NCBI GenBank assembly: GCA_900543205.1
Contig: UQQM01000030.1
Location: forward strand, 1 to 20,789
Direction: 5' to 3'
DNA: 20,789 bases
DNA from: an uncultured Bacteroides sp.
Lineage (GTDB): Bacteria; Bacteroidota; Bacteroidia; Bacteroidales; UBA932
Shown here: in pieces, positions 13,672-20,789 of the stretch
Layout of the letters: every line of letters starts with the position of its first letter
How positions within the stretch are numbered: the first letter of the stretch is position 1
Made by a program: the position numbers and the translations under genes
The notes under the pieces: generated by a model
Database searches by the model: none
Told to the model about the DNA's origin: nothing
The model's input: the letters and a program-made list of their open reading frames with translations, nothing else

Positions 13672-14842
13672 ATACATCGCGGGCATAAGGAGGTATTCCA
13701 GGCGCACCTGCGAGATCTACCGCGCCGTGCTCCAGGAATATGTCGACTTCGCCGACGGGAACGAGATTCCCGACATGCAGAGCATACGCTCATACGAGGT
13801 CCATCTTCTGGACGACAAAAAGGAGGATGCGCACAGCGTGAACCTCCATCTTAGCGTCCTGAGCGGCTACTGCGCCTTCCTGATGAAGCGGGGCATGCTG
13901 GAATCGAACCCGGTGCGCCTGGTCAAGAGGCCGAAGCAGGAGAAGCGCCTGGTGGAGTTCTACCGCAAGGAGTCCATGGACGCCTATTTCGAGTCCACGA
14001 AGGGAGTTCCGGAATTCGGAGACTACGGGATGAAGCTGAGGCGGCTCATCATCAGCATGCTCTACGGTACGGGCATACGCCGCAGCGAGCTGATAGGACT
14101 GAACCGCAACTCGGTGGATTTCGGCCGCCGTGTGCTCCATGTCCGGGGCAAGGGAGACAAAATGAGAGAAATTCCGCTCACGGATTCGCTTTGTGATGAA
14201 ATTTCATTATATTTACAGAAAGCTGACTCTTTGAAATGCGCTGACACCCGGCCGGACGCGCCTCTTCTTCAGACCGGGAAGGGAAACCGGCTTTATCCGG
14301 TATTCGTGGACAGGGCGGTGAAGACGGAACTGGGCGGCGTTGCCGGCATCAGCGGTCGAAAGTCCCCACATGTGCTGAGGCATACTCTCGCAACTGAATT
14401 GCTTGACAACGGAGCGGGGTTGAATTCGATCAAGGAAATGCTCGGCCATTCCTCCCTGGCGGCGACCCAGGTGTATACGCACAATTCGATAGAGCGGCTG
14501 AAAAAGGTTTATAATAACGCCCACCCACGGGCAAAAAACGGAGGTAACAACATGGAGATTAAAGTCAAATCCCTGAAGTTCGACGCCGGCGAAAAGCTCA
14601 TCGCTTTTGTCGAGAAGAAAGTCTCACGTCTGTCAAAGTTCTTCGACGGAGTGGCCCAGGAGGCTGAAGTGGTCCTTGAGGACACCAAGGACGGAAAGAG
14701 AGCCAAGATTCAGATCAGGGTACCGGGGGACAGTCTCATCATCGACCGTGCCGCCGATACGTTCGAGAACGCGATCACCGAGTGCGTGGATGCAATGAAA
14801 GAGAAGCTTACGCGCGCAAAGGAGAAGAAATACGAGAAATGA
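13652..14842 (+). CDS. xerC: XerC/XerD-type tyrosine recombinase, reading in frame into HPF
   Basis: Residues 1-300 form a full-length Xer recombinase, which resolves chromosome dimers. The N-terminal SAM-like core-binding domain (about 1-90) is followed by the catalytic domain with Arg143 (TGIRRSEL), Lys167 (GKGDKMREIPL), His240 and Arg243 (HVLRHTLATEL), His266 (LGHSS) and nucleophile Tyr275 (QVYTH). All catalytic residues are present. No stop codon follows: the frame runs through HPRAKNGGNN straight into the HPF Met at residue 301 and ends at 14842, giving 396 residues. Either a true fusion is made, or HPF is mainly made from its own start, which has a Shine-Dalgarno sequence. The choice of XerC over XerD rests on the hpf neighbour and is tentative. 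It overlaps cca by 20 nt. Confidence 0.88.
   Translation: MPEEYLEYIAGIRRYSRRTCEIYRAVLQEYVDFADGNEIPDMQSIRSYEVHLLDDKKEDAHSVNLHLSVLSGYCAFLMKRGMLESNPVRLVKRPKQEKRLVEFYRKESMDAYFESTKGVPEFGDYGMKLRRLIISMLYGTGIRRSELIGLNRNSVDFGRRVLHVRGKGDKMREIPLTDSLCDEISLYLQKADSLKCADTRPDAPLLQTGKGNRLYPVFVDRAVKTELGGVAGISGRKSPHVLRHTLATELLDNGAGLNSIKEMLGHSSLAATQVYTHNSIERLKKVYNNAHPRAKNGGNNMEIKVKSLKFDAGEKLIAFVEKKVSRLSKFFDGVAQEAEVVLEDTKDGKRAKIQIRVPGDSLIIDRAADTFENAITECVDAMKEKLTRAKEKKYEK
14540..14544 (+). promoter_or_regulatory. Shine-Dalgarno sequence before hpf
   Basis: GGAGG lies 7 nt before ATG 14552. Strong Shine-Dalgarno sites are unusual in Bacteroidetes, and this one falls inside the open xerC frame. It supports internal initiation at hpf. 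Confidence 0.65.
14552..14842 (+). CDS. hpf: Ribosome hibernation-promoting factor, short form
   Basis: A protein of 96 residues if started at its own ATG, the usual size of short HPF/RaiA proteins that bind the 30S decoding region and silence ribosomes. It reads MEIKVKSLKFDAGEKLIAFVEKKVSRLSKFF, then a variable strand EVVLEDTKDGKRAKIQIRVPG, then a second helix with AITECVDAMKEKLTRAKEKK; this is the beta-alpha-beta-beta-beta-alpha order of the family. It lies in the same frame as the upstream recombinase with no stop codon between them. A terminator hairpin follows 30 nt after the stop. Confidence 0.92.
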   Translation: MEIKVKSLKFDAGEKLIAFVEKKVSRLSKFFDGVAQEAEVVLEDTKDGKRAKIQIRVPGDSLIIDRAADTFENAITECVDAMKEKLTRAKEKKYEK

Positions 14843-14872
14843 TATTCTGAAATCCAGCTGATTTCAATGCGG

Positions 14873-14896
14873 GGCCCGGTTCTTCCGGGCCTTTTT
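14873..14896 (+). terminator. Rho-independent terminator after hpf
   Basis: GGCCCGG and CCGGGCC form a 7-bp GC-rich stem around TTCTT, followed by TTTTT. The T-run reaches the stop codon of the convergent holA gene (14896-14898). Confidence 0.88.
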
Positions 14897-15939
14897 CATA
14901 GAGCCAGCAGCCTGGCCACGAGCTCTCGCAGCAGCTCGCCGGGCTCGGTGCTCTGGCCGTTCCCGCCTTTGCCGAGCCAGTCGTATTCGCAGAGCAGGGA
15001 GATGGCCGCCATCGCCGAGGGCAGGGGATAGTTGCGCACGGCCGTGTCGTATTCCCGGTAGAAATAGGGGTTGACTCCGGCGAGCACCCTGGCCTTGACG
15101 TCGGCCGGAAGCTGGCCGCGTCCGCCGCCTGCCGCGGCGTATTTGAGTATGCGGTAGAAGTGGGTGTATAGCGCGCTCACGGCCATGGGCATGTTGAACC
15201 TCGCTGAAGTCCCGATGTGGGCCGCGATCGAGAGCGCCTTGGCTGCGTTCTTCGATGAAAGCTCCCTCGTGAGTTCGAATATGCTGAACTGGCGGGAGAC
15301 CCCGACGTTCTTCTCCACGTCCTCGACGCTCACCGAAGTCGCGCCTTCAGGAAGGCTTTTCAGCAGTTTGTCGGTCTCCGCCGCAATGGTGAGCAGGTCG
15401 GTTCCCGCCGATTCCCCCAGCAGGGCGGCGGCCCGGGGGTCTATCCTGAGTCCTCTGCCGGCATAGTAGTCGCTTATCCATCCGGCTATCGCGTAGTCGC
15501 GCACGGCGGGGGAGTCGACCACGGTGCCGCAGCGGGATATTTCCTTATAGAGAGCCTTCCGCTTGTCGAGCGAGGCACCGCGCAGCAGGAGCACGAGCAC
15601 TGTCGAGTCGAGGGGTGCCTTGCAGTATGCCGCGACGCCTTCTATGTCCTTCATCATCTGCGCCTCCTTGACCACCACCAGCTGCCGTTCGGACATCATC
15701 GGGTACCTGCGCGCGAGCGTGACCACGTGGTCGGCGTCCACATCGGCCCCGTAGCAGACGGTTTCGTTGAAATCCTTGTCCTCTTCGGGAATGCAATGGT
15801 CCAGTATGGCCTTGCATACCATCTCGGGATAGTACGGCTCTTCGCCCATCAGCAGGTAGACGGGGCTGAACCTGCCGTTCCCGGCATCCTTCACAATCTG
15901 GCGGCACTGGGCCTCGATATTGACCTGGTTCTTTGCCAT
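14896..15939 (-). CDS. holA: DNA polymerase III delta subunit
   Basis: Clamp-loader subunit that opens the sliding clamp. It has 347 residues, the usual length. Visible features are YLLMGEEPYYPEMV near 27-40 (the degenerate nucleotide-binding start of the AAA+-like domain), RRYPMMSERQLVVVKEA near 76-92, which matches the family, and SRQFSIFELTRELSSKNAAKAL near 211-232, where the C-terminal collar domain begins. ATG 15939 is chosen over ATG 15948, because the latter falls inside a -7 promoter box. The gene is single, convergent with hpf and divergent from the ABC operon. Confidence 0.93.
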   Translation of the reverse strand: MAKNQVNIEAQCRQIVKDAGNGRFSPVYLLMGEEPYYPEMVCKAILDHCIPEEDKDFNETVCYGADVDADHVVTLARRYPMMSERQLVVVKEAQMMKDIEGVAAYCKAPLDSTVLVLLLRGASLDKRKALYKEISRCGTVVDSPAVRDYAIAGWISDYYAGRGLRIDPRAAALLGESAGTDLLTIAAETDKLLKSLPEGATSVSVEDVEKNVGVSRQFSIFELTRELSSKNAAKALSIAAHIGTSARFNMPMAVSALYTHFYRILKYAAAGGGRGQLPADVKARVLAGVNPYFYREYDTAVRNYPLPSAMAAISLLCEYDWLGKGGNGQSTEPGELLRELVARLLAL

Positions 15940-15945
15940 AGAATA

Positions 15946-15953
15946 CAAAAATA
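15946..15953 (-). promoter_or_regulatory. -7 promoter box of holA
   Basis: TATTTTTG on the minus strand fits TAnnTTTG and ends 6 nt before ATG 15939, implying a leaderless or nearly leaderless transcript. No clear -33 TTTG was found. Confidence 0.5.
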
Positions 15954-15993
15954 CTCAATTTCCGACGATTCTCCGAACGGGACGGCGCTTTGT

Positions 15994-16010
15994 TTAACCA
16001 AGTGTTAACA
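15994..16010 (+). promoter_or_regulatory. Pho-box-like TTAAC repeat upstream of the ABC/5'-nucleotidase operon
   Basis: TTAACC at 15994 and TTAACA at 16005 form a direct repeat with an exact 11-bp period, like the array before the PiT operon (2935-2961). It ends 47 bp before the first start codon. It can also be read as TTAAC-N5-GTTAA. The array is shorter than the PiT one, so this call is weaker. Confidence 0.45.
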
Positions 16011-16057
16011 TCGCCCCGGCTGAACGGCAGGTTTTTTTTACTAAATTAGCGGCCGTT

Positions 16058-16921
16058 ATGGCTATAATCGAATGTAAGAACATCAGCAAGAGTTTCGGGG
16101 AGAAGGTGGCCATAGAAGGCATCAACCTCGAAATTCCGGAGGGCAGGATATTCGGTCTGCTAGGCCCGAACGGGGCGGGAAAGACCACGCTCATCCGCAT
16201 TATCAACAGAATCACCATCCCCAACGAGGGGCAGGTCCTCTTCAAGGGGAATCCCATCACCCAGAGGGACGTCGAGAAGATCGGCTACATGCCCGAGGAG
16301 CGCGGCCTCTACCGCAAGATGAAGGTGGGCGAGCAGGCCATGTATCTGGCCGAGCTCAAGGGAATGAGCACCAGGGAGGCTATGCGCGAGCTCAAGGCGT
16401 GGTTCGTGCGTTTCGGAATCCAGAGCTGGTGGGACAAGAAGGTCGAGGAGCTTTCCAAGGGCATGGCCCAGAAGGTACAGTTCATCACGACCGTGGTCCA
16501 CAGGCCTTCGCTCATGATACTGGACGAGCCCTTCTCCGGCTTCGACCCGGTCAACGCCGAGCTCATACGCCAGGAGATACTGAGGCTCAAGGACGAAGGC
16601 GCGACAATCATCCTGTCGACCCACAACATGGAATCCGTCGAGGAGCTCTGCGACGAGATAGCGCTGATCAACAAGTCGCATCTCGTGATTACGGGTGCGG
16701 TCGACGACATCCGCCGCCGCTATGGCAACAACAACGTGGAGCTGGTCTATACCGACGCCGAAGGCCAGCATACCGAGGTTCTGCCCAGGGAGACCGGCGG
16801 GACGTCCACGCTTGAGGAATATATACGCAGGGGCGTGACCGTCAATTCCTACAGGGAACTGATGCCCAGGATGAACGACATCTTCATAAAACTCGTAACG
16901 GAAGGGGAGGAAGCGAAATGA
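16058..16921 (+). CDS. ABC transporter ATP-binding protein (NatA-like)
   Basis: A protein of 287 residues, the ATPase of an ABC-2 type exporter. Walker A is GPNGAGKT at 36-43, the signature is LSKGMAQKV at 132-140 (a variant of LSGGQ), Walker B is LMILDEP at 152-158 with catalytic Glu157, and the H-loop His lies in LSTHNMESVEEL near 198. A C-terminal extension of about 75 residues follows the ATPase core, as in NatA-type proteins. It overlaps the permease gene by 4 nt (ATGA). The substrate is unknown; NatAB exports sodium in Bacillus, but the family is broad. Confidence 0.92.
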   Translation: MAIIECKNISKSFGEKVAIEGINLEIPEGRIFGLLGPNGAGKTTLIRIINRITIPNEGQVLFKGNPITQRDVEKIGYMPEERGLYRKMKVGEQAMYLAELKGMSTREAMRELKAWFVRFGIQSWWDKKVEELSKGMAQKVQFITTVVHRPSLMILDEPFSGFDPVNAELIRQEILRLKDEGATIILSTHNMESVEELCDEIALINKSHLVITGAVDDIRRRYGNNNVELVYTDAEGQHTEVLPRETGGTSTLEEYIRRGVTVNSYRELMPRMNDIFIKLVTEGEEAK

Positions 16922-18273
16922 ATTCAAGGATAATAGGCATAATCATAAAGCGCGAATATCTCAACCGCGTCAAGAAGAAGAGCTTCCTGGTCACCACCTT
17001 TCTGGTGCCCGTGCTGTTCGCGGCCCTCTGCCTGCTGCCGTCGCTCATAATGTTCGCGACCAAGGAGGAGAGCAAGACCGTGGCAGTGTGCGATGCGTCC
17101 GGAATCGTGATGCCGGTGCTGGAGAATACCGAGACCGTGACTTTCGCGGACTGCTCCGGGACGCCTGCCGACAGCGTGAAGTACAGCCTGGCGCAGCTGG
17201 GCTATGACGCGGTGCTGCAGATTTCCCCTCTGGATTCCTCGGCGAGGACGGTCGACGCCGCAATCTATTCGCTCAAGCCCCTCGGCGTGGACATGACGGA
17301 GAACATAGGCAACCGCATAGACTACGCGGTCGAGGAATACAGGATAGCCTCCTATAATATAGAGGGGCTCGGGGAGATAATGGACGAGGTCAAGGCCGAC
17401 GTGCGCCTGATGTCATACACCATTGACGAGGAGGACGGCGAGGAGAAGGCCGCCGATTCAGGCGTCTACATGCTGGTTTCGATGATTCTGGGCATGATAA
17501 TCTACATGTTCATCGCCGTATTCGGCGGCATGGTGATGTCATCCGTGATAGAGGAGAAGTCCAGCCGCGTCGTCGAGGTGCTCATAAGTTCCGTGAAGGC
17601 CACCGAGCTCATGTTCGGAAAGATCATAGGCATAGCGATGGTGGCGCTGACCCAGTTCCTGCTCTGGGTGGTACTCACCGTGGCGATAGTAGGCGTCGTG
17701 GGCGCCGTGGCCGGGCCTTCGCTGCTTTCAGGCTCCGACCCGGCCGAGATGGCCCAGATGGCGGGAATGGATCCCGCGATGGCGGAGACTGCCGCCGCCG
17801 CTGTTTCCGACAGCGGTGAGGCTTCAATCCTGCTGTCTTCGCTCGCCAACATCCCGTTCGGACAGATAATAGTCTGCTTCATAATCTTCTTCGTCTTCGG
17901 CTATATGCTCTATGCGTCGCTTTTTGCGGCCATAGGCTCCGCCGTGGAGAACGAAGGCGATACGCAGCAGCTCCAGCTTCCGCTCACCATACCTCTGCTG
18001 GTGGCGTTCTTCATAGCCCTCTACGCCTTCAAGGCGCCTGACAGCGGTCTGGTGTTCTGGGGCTCCATTATCCCGTTCACCTCTCCCATAGTCATGCTGG
18101 CCCGCCTGCCGTTCGGAGTGCCCGTCTGGGAGATTGTCCTGTCGGTGGTGCTGCTCATCGCGGCGTTCGCCCTGTTCGCATGGATTTCCGCGAAGATATA
18201 CAAGGTCGGCATCCTGATGTTCGGCAAGAAGTCAACTTGGAAAGATTTATGGAAATGGTTCAAGCAAAAGTGA
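16918..18273 (+). CDS. ABC-2 type exporter permease (NatB-like)
   Basis: Membrane partner of the ATPase encoded directly upstream. It has 451 residues. One helix near 22-46 is followed by an extracytoplasmic domain of about 140 residues. A block of helices starts at about 185, with MILGMIIYMFIAVFGGMVMSS followed by EEKSSRVVEVLISSVKATELMFGKIIG, the motif typical of ABC-2/NatB permeases. Further helices lie near 235-260, 318-345, 355-370, 382-395 and 405-430. A soluble stretch at about 262-305, rich in Ala, Met and Asp, interrupts the helices. The 5'-nucleotidase gene overlaps its 3' end. Confidence 0.9.
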   Translation: MNSRIIGIIIKREYLNRVKKKSFLVTTFLVPVLFAALCLLPSLIMFATKEESKTVAVCDASGIVMPVLENTETVTFADCSGTPADSVKYSLAQLGYDAVLQISPLDSSARTVDAAIYSLKPLGVDMTENIGNRIDYAVEEYRIASYNIEGLGEIMDEVKADVRLMSYTIDEEDGEEKAADSGVYMLVSMILGMIIYMFIAVFGGMVMSSVIEEKSSRVVEVLISSVKATELMFGKIIGIAMVALTQFLLWVVLTVAIVGVVGAVAGPSLLSGSDPAEMAQMAGMDPAMAETAAAAVSDSGEASILLSSLANIPFGQIIVCFIIFFVFGYMLYASLFAAIGSAVENEGDTQQLQLPLTIPLLVAFFIALYAFKAPDSGLVFWGSIIPFTSPIVMLARLPFGVPVWEIVLSVVLLIAAFALFAWISAKIYKVGILMFGKKSTWKDLWKWFKQK

Positions 18274-19091
18274 TGTCCGCAGTAGCGCTCGTCCTGCTCG
18301 CATGTTCGTGCGGGCCCGGGATGAGCTGGACGAAATATGACATGGACGGCCACCGCACCGGGGTCACCGCCCCGAATGCCGACAATGTCGCCGAGGCTCT
18401 GGGCAGCGTGAATGACAGCTGCTATGTCTCTCCCTCCGGCAGGGTCTTCCCGGCCGGGACGGCGACCTGGGCCGCAGCCCGCGAGATGATAGCCGTGCAG
18501 CCTCAGATGGCGCCTCTCAAGGAGGTGATAGGCTGGTCGGCCGAGGAGCTCAGGCGCGAAGGCCCCAACTGCAAGCTCTCCAACTGGATAGTCGACCACA
18601 TGATTGACGACGTGGCGAAGATCACGGGAAAGAAGGTCGATGTGGGCATAATCAATTCTGGAGGAATCAGGGTGGACCTGCCCGAGGGCGCCGTGATCAA
18701 GGACGACCTCGTGTCCATGCTTCCTTTCAAGAACTACCTCTGCTATGTTGCGCTCAAGGGCAGCGACCTGACCGCGCTCTTCGAGTATATGGCGGACGGG
18801 AACCTGCAATGCTTCGGAGGGGCGAAGCTGGTGCTTGACGGAAACAGGGTGGACACCCTGCTCGTAGGTGGCAGGCCGGTGGATTCCGACAGGACCTACG
18901 GGGTCGCGACCATCGACTTCCTGCTTGACGGAGGCGACCGCATCAACATAGGAAAGAACGCTCAGGAGCTCATAATCACGGATGTCAAGGTGATAGATTC
19001 CATGCTTCCGTATGCGATGAGCTATGCGGAGCGCGGCGATACCATCAGGTATTTCGTCGATGACAGACTTGTAATAAGAGGGAGGGAATGA
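18255..19091 (+). CDS. 5'-nucleotidase C-terminal (substrate-binding) domain lipoprotein
   Basis: This protein holds only the C-terminal half of a UshA-type 5'-nucleotidase. The key motif is INSGGIRVDLPEGAV near residues 132-146, followed by DDLVSMLPFKNYLCYVALKG near 149-168 and GVATIDFLLDGGDRINI near 216-232, all matching the 5_nucleotid_C family. From ATG 18255 it has 278 residues and a lipoprotein signal (MVQAK, hydrophobic run, LLAC with Cys17). ATG 18273, which overlaps the permease stop as TGATG, is an alternative but gives an n-region with no positive charge. The metal-bearing half is encoded by the next gene with a 4-nt overlap, so the two probably act as one enzyme at the membrane. 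Confidence 0.87.
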   Translation: MVQAKVMSAVALVLLACSCGPGMSWTKYDMDGHRTGVTAPNADNVAEALGSVNDSCYVSPSGRVFPAGTATWAAAREMIAVQPQMAPLKEVIGWSAEELRREGPNCKLSNWIVDHMIDDVAKITGKKVDVGIINSGGIRVDLPEGAVIKDDLVSMLPFKNYLCYVALKGSDLTALFEYMADGNLQCFGGAKLVLDGNRVDTLLVGGRPVDSDRTYGVATIDFLLDGGDRINIGKNAQELIITDVKVIDSMLPYAMSYAERGDTIRYFVDDRLVIRGRE

Positions 19092-19906
19092 AAATGATCA
19101 GGAGAATATTGGCCGCGGCCGCGCTGGCTCTCGCGCTTTGCGCCTGCCAGAGCGAACCCAGGCTCGTCATAATCCATACCAACGATACACACAGCCATTT
19201 CGAGCCCATACGCAGCGGTGCTGACGCCGGCCGTGGAGGCATCATCGAAAGGGCCGCTTTCGTGGATTCGGTCCGCAACGCCGTGGGCGGGGACAAGGTC
19301 CTGCTGCTGCACGCCGGGGATTTCAGCCAGGGGACGTCATATTTCTCGGAGCTCGGCGGACAGCTGGAGCCCAGAATGATCAACGCCCTGGGCTACGACT
19401 GCGTGACCCTCGGGAACCATGAGTTCGACAACGGCATAGAGGATCTCGAAGCCAGGCTGGCCATGCTTACCGGCACCAGAGTCGTAAGCTCCAACATAGA
19501 CGTGTCCCAGTTCGGACTGGCCGAGTATGTCGAGCCCTACGTCATTATCGAGAAGGCAGGGCTGAAGATAGGCATCATCGGGTTGGAATCCGACCTCTCG
19601 GCCAACGTAAGCGCCGTGACCTCATCGCGCATCCCCCAGCTTGACGATGTCGAGGTGACCAACAGGTGGGCCGGGTACCTGCACGATACCGAGAAATGCG
19701 ACCTGATAATCCTGCTGTCACACGCCGGCTATTCCGTGGACCAGGAAATAGTCCCGCAGACCAGGTATCTTGACCTCGTGGTCGGCGGACATTCCCATAC
19801 TTTCGTGGACGACTTTCTCTATGTCGAGGACCTCGACGGTCGCAAGGTGCCCATCATCACCGACGGCTGCTTCGGAGTGGAGATGGGGGAGATAAAGATT
19901 TACTGA
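19088..19906 (+). CDS. 5'-nucleotidase metallophosphatase domain lipoprotein
   Basis: Catalytic half of a split 5'-nucleotidase that releases phosphate from nucleotides outside the cytoplasm. It has 272 residues. A lipoprotein signal (MKMIRR, Ala/Leu run) ends in LCAC with Cys20 the likely lipidated residue. The calcineurin-like metal ligands are all present: Asp33, His35 and His37 in HTNDTHSH, Asp78 in AGDFSQG, Asn110 and His111 in GNHEFDNG, His212 in LSHAGY, and His235/His237 in GGHSH. The substrate-binding domain that normally follows in the same chain is missing here and is encoded by the upstream gene. Confidence 0.93.
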   Translation: MKMIRRILAAAALALALCACQSEPRLVIIHTNDTHSHFEPIRSGADAGRGGIIERAAFVDSVRNAVGGDKVLLLHAGDFSQGTSYFSELGGQLEPRMINALGYDCVTLGNHEFDNGIEDLEARLAMLTGTRVVSSNIDVSQFGLAEYVEPYVIIEKAGLKIGIIGLESDLSANVSAVTSSRIPQLDDVEVTNRWAGYLHDTEKCDLIILLSHAGYSVDQEIVPQTRYLDLVVGGHSHTFVDDFLYVEDLDGRKVPIITDGCFGVEMGEIKIY

Positions 19907-19959
19907 TTCCATAGATTTTCTTCCTTTTGGCTGGATATTTGGGCAAAAATCCAACCCTT

Positions 19960-20757
19960 ATGCTCAGATATTCAAAAGAAGGAATCACTGTGCTCGTCGT
20001 GCTGGACAGGCGCAGACCCAAGCTCAACGGCCTCTATCCCGTAAAGGTGGAGGTCGTGAGCAACAGAAAACAGAAGTACTATCCTGCAGGAATCGACCTC
20101 TCGCCCGAGGAATGGACGGAGATATGGGACCTTCGCAGAAAGTCGGAGGAGAGAAACCGGCTTGAGGAGGCGTTTTTCCGTGTGGCCCGGGAAACCGACA
20201 GCCTGGTGCGCGAGGAGAGGTTCTCGTTCCGCGCCCTCGACCAGAGAATGGGGCTGCTCCGGAGCGGCGTGACGCTCAATTCCATGCTTCAGCGCATGGC
20301 CGACAGCTTCATGGACGAGGGGCGGACCAATTCATCGTACCGGTGCCGGAGCACCCTCCACGCAGTGGAACAATATGCAGGCGGGGCCGTGCGACTTCCC
20401 GAGGTCACCCCTGAATGGCTCAAGGGCTGCGAACGCCACTGGCGGCAGTGCGGCAGGAAGGTGACGACCGTGAGCATCTACATGAAGACGATAAAGGCCG
20501 TAATGAACCTGGCGGTCGCGGACGGGCTGCTTTCCGGCTCCGGCTTCCCTTTCGGCGGCAACGGCTACAGGATTCCATCGGGAACCGGACGGAAACTTGC
20601 GCTCTCGGGCGAGCAGATACGGCGCATCATGGAGTTCAAGGGCAGTCCGGAACTGGAGGAATTCCGCGACCTCTGGCTCTTCTCCTATCTCTGCAACGGA
20701 ATAAACTTCCGGGACATGGTGTACCTGAAATATGGGTCTAGTCGACAAATTTCATGA
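19960..20757 (+). pseudogene. Tyrosine integrase, truncated before its catalytic residues
   Basis: N-terminal part of a Bacteroidetes mobile-element integrase. It shows an arm-type DNA-binding domain (about 1-85: TVLVVLDRRRPKLNGLYPVKVEV, YYPAGIDLSPEEW), a SAM-like core-binding domain (about 100-190), and the first piece of the catalytic domain (FSYLCNGINFRDMVYLKY). After this it reads GSSRQIS and stops, with the last residues coming from the TGTCGACTAG-type repeat that begins at about 20737. The Lys, His-x-x-Arg, His and Tyr residues of the active site are all lost. In the part retained, Asn stands where many relatives have the first catalytic Arg (CNG for ARG). ATG 19960 is used; a TTG at 19927 would add 11 residues. 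It cannot be active as it stands. Confidence 0.85.
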
Positions 20758-20788
20758 TGAATCATGAGTAAATATTCCCTAGTCGACA
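20737..20788. repeat. Right-edge pair of CTAGTCGACA motifs, 41 bp apart
   Basis: CTAGTCGACA occurs at 20738-20747 and 20779-20788, exactly 41 bp apart; these are the reverse complements of the left-edge motif. Between them lies TCATGAT-GA-ATCATGA, a 7-bp inverted repeat. When both edges are read outward, the two 31-nt spacers share TGATGRAT at the same offset. The first copy directly follows the broken integrase frame, so this end marks a real rearrangement or element junction. Confidence 0.75.
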
Positions 20789-20789
20789 A

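Overview
The window reads as a chromosomal segment of a GC-rich member of the Bacteroidales, probably a gut or rumen type; genus not resolvable by eye. The evidence is the protein families (PiT transporter with a PhoU-like tail, O/P-type porin, DUF362 ferredoxin, lipoprotein 5'-nucleotidases, a SAM_5-type integrase), starts that mostly lack Shine-Dalgarno sequences, and promoter boxes of the Bacteroidetes type (TAnnTTTG, with TTTG about 19 bp upstream for the tRNA). Most genes are core; only the extreme edges look accessory.

Layout: 1-52 holds two direct copies of TGTCGACTAG 41 bp apart. A tRNA-Val(UAC) lies on the minus strand at 129-203 with its own terminator and promoter. A small lipoprotein gene (613-1173) is followed at once by tmRNA (1180-1573), which has a 20-bp perfect hairpin at its end. 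A DUF362/ferredoxin gene is convergent with it. From 3014 to 9363 runs a phosphate/polyphosphate operon: PiT transporter, phosphate-selective porin, polyphosphate kinase and exopolyphosphatase. A minus-strand pair follows: Tat-exported dipeptide epimerase, then a hotdog thioesterase. Next comes a tightly overlapping plus-strand block: DUF2147, an HsdR_N-like nuclease-fold protein, the CCA-adding enzyme, and a Xer recombinase whose reading frame runs without a stop into the ribosome hibernation factor HPF. holA is convergent with this block. A second plus-strand operon holds an ABC exporter pair and a 5'-nucleotidase split into two genes. The window ends in a tyrosine integrase cut off at a second pair of the TGTCGACTAG motif, in inverted orientation and again exactly 41 bp apart.

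How the genes fit together: both operons linked to phosphate (PiT-porin-ppk-ppx, and ABC-5'-nucleotidase) are preceded by TTAAC(A/C) direct repeats with an 11-bp period. This is the geometry of a Pho box (OmpR/PhoB/PhoP type), which suggests one phosphate-starvation response covering uptake, polyphosphate storage and nucleotide-phosphate scavenging. Both gene pairs that converge at 1.6 kb and 9.4 kb are separated by diverged copies of one dispersed repeat with a hairpin whose base pairs covary.

Strongest leads for follow-up: the mirrored 41-bp-spaced motif pairs at the two edges; the stopless xerC-hpf reading frame; the two Pho-box-like arrays; the tmRNA tag ending in SYAC rather than LAA; and the covarying intergenic repeat.
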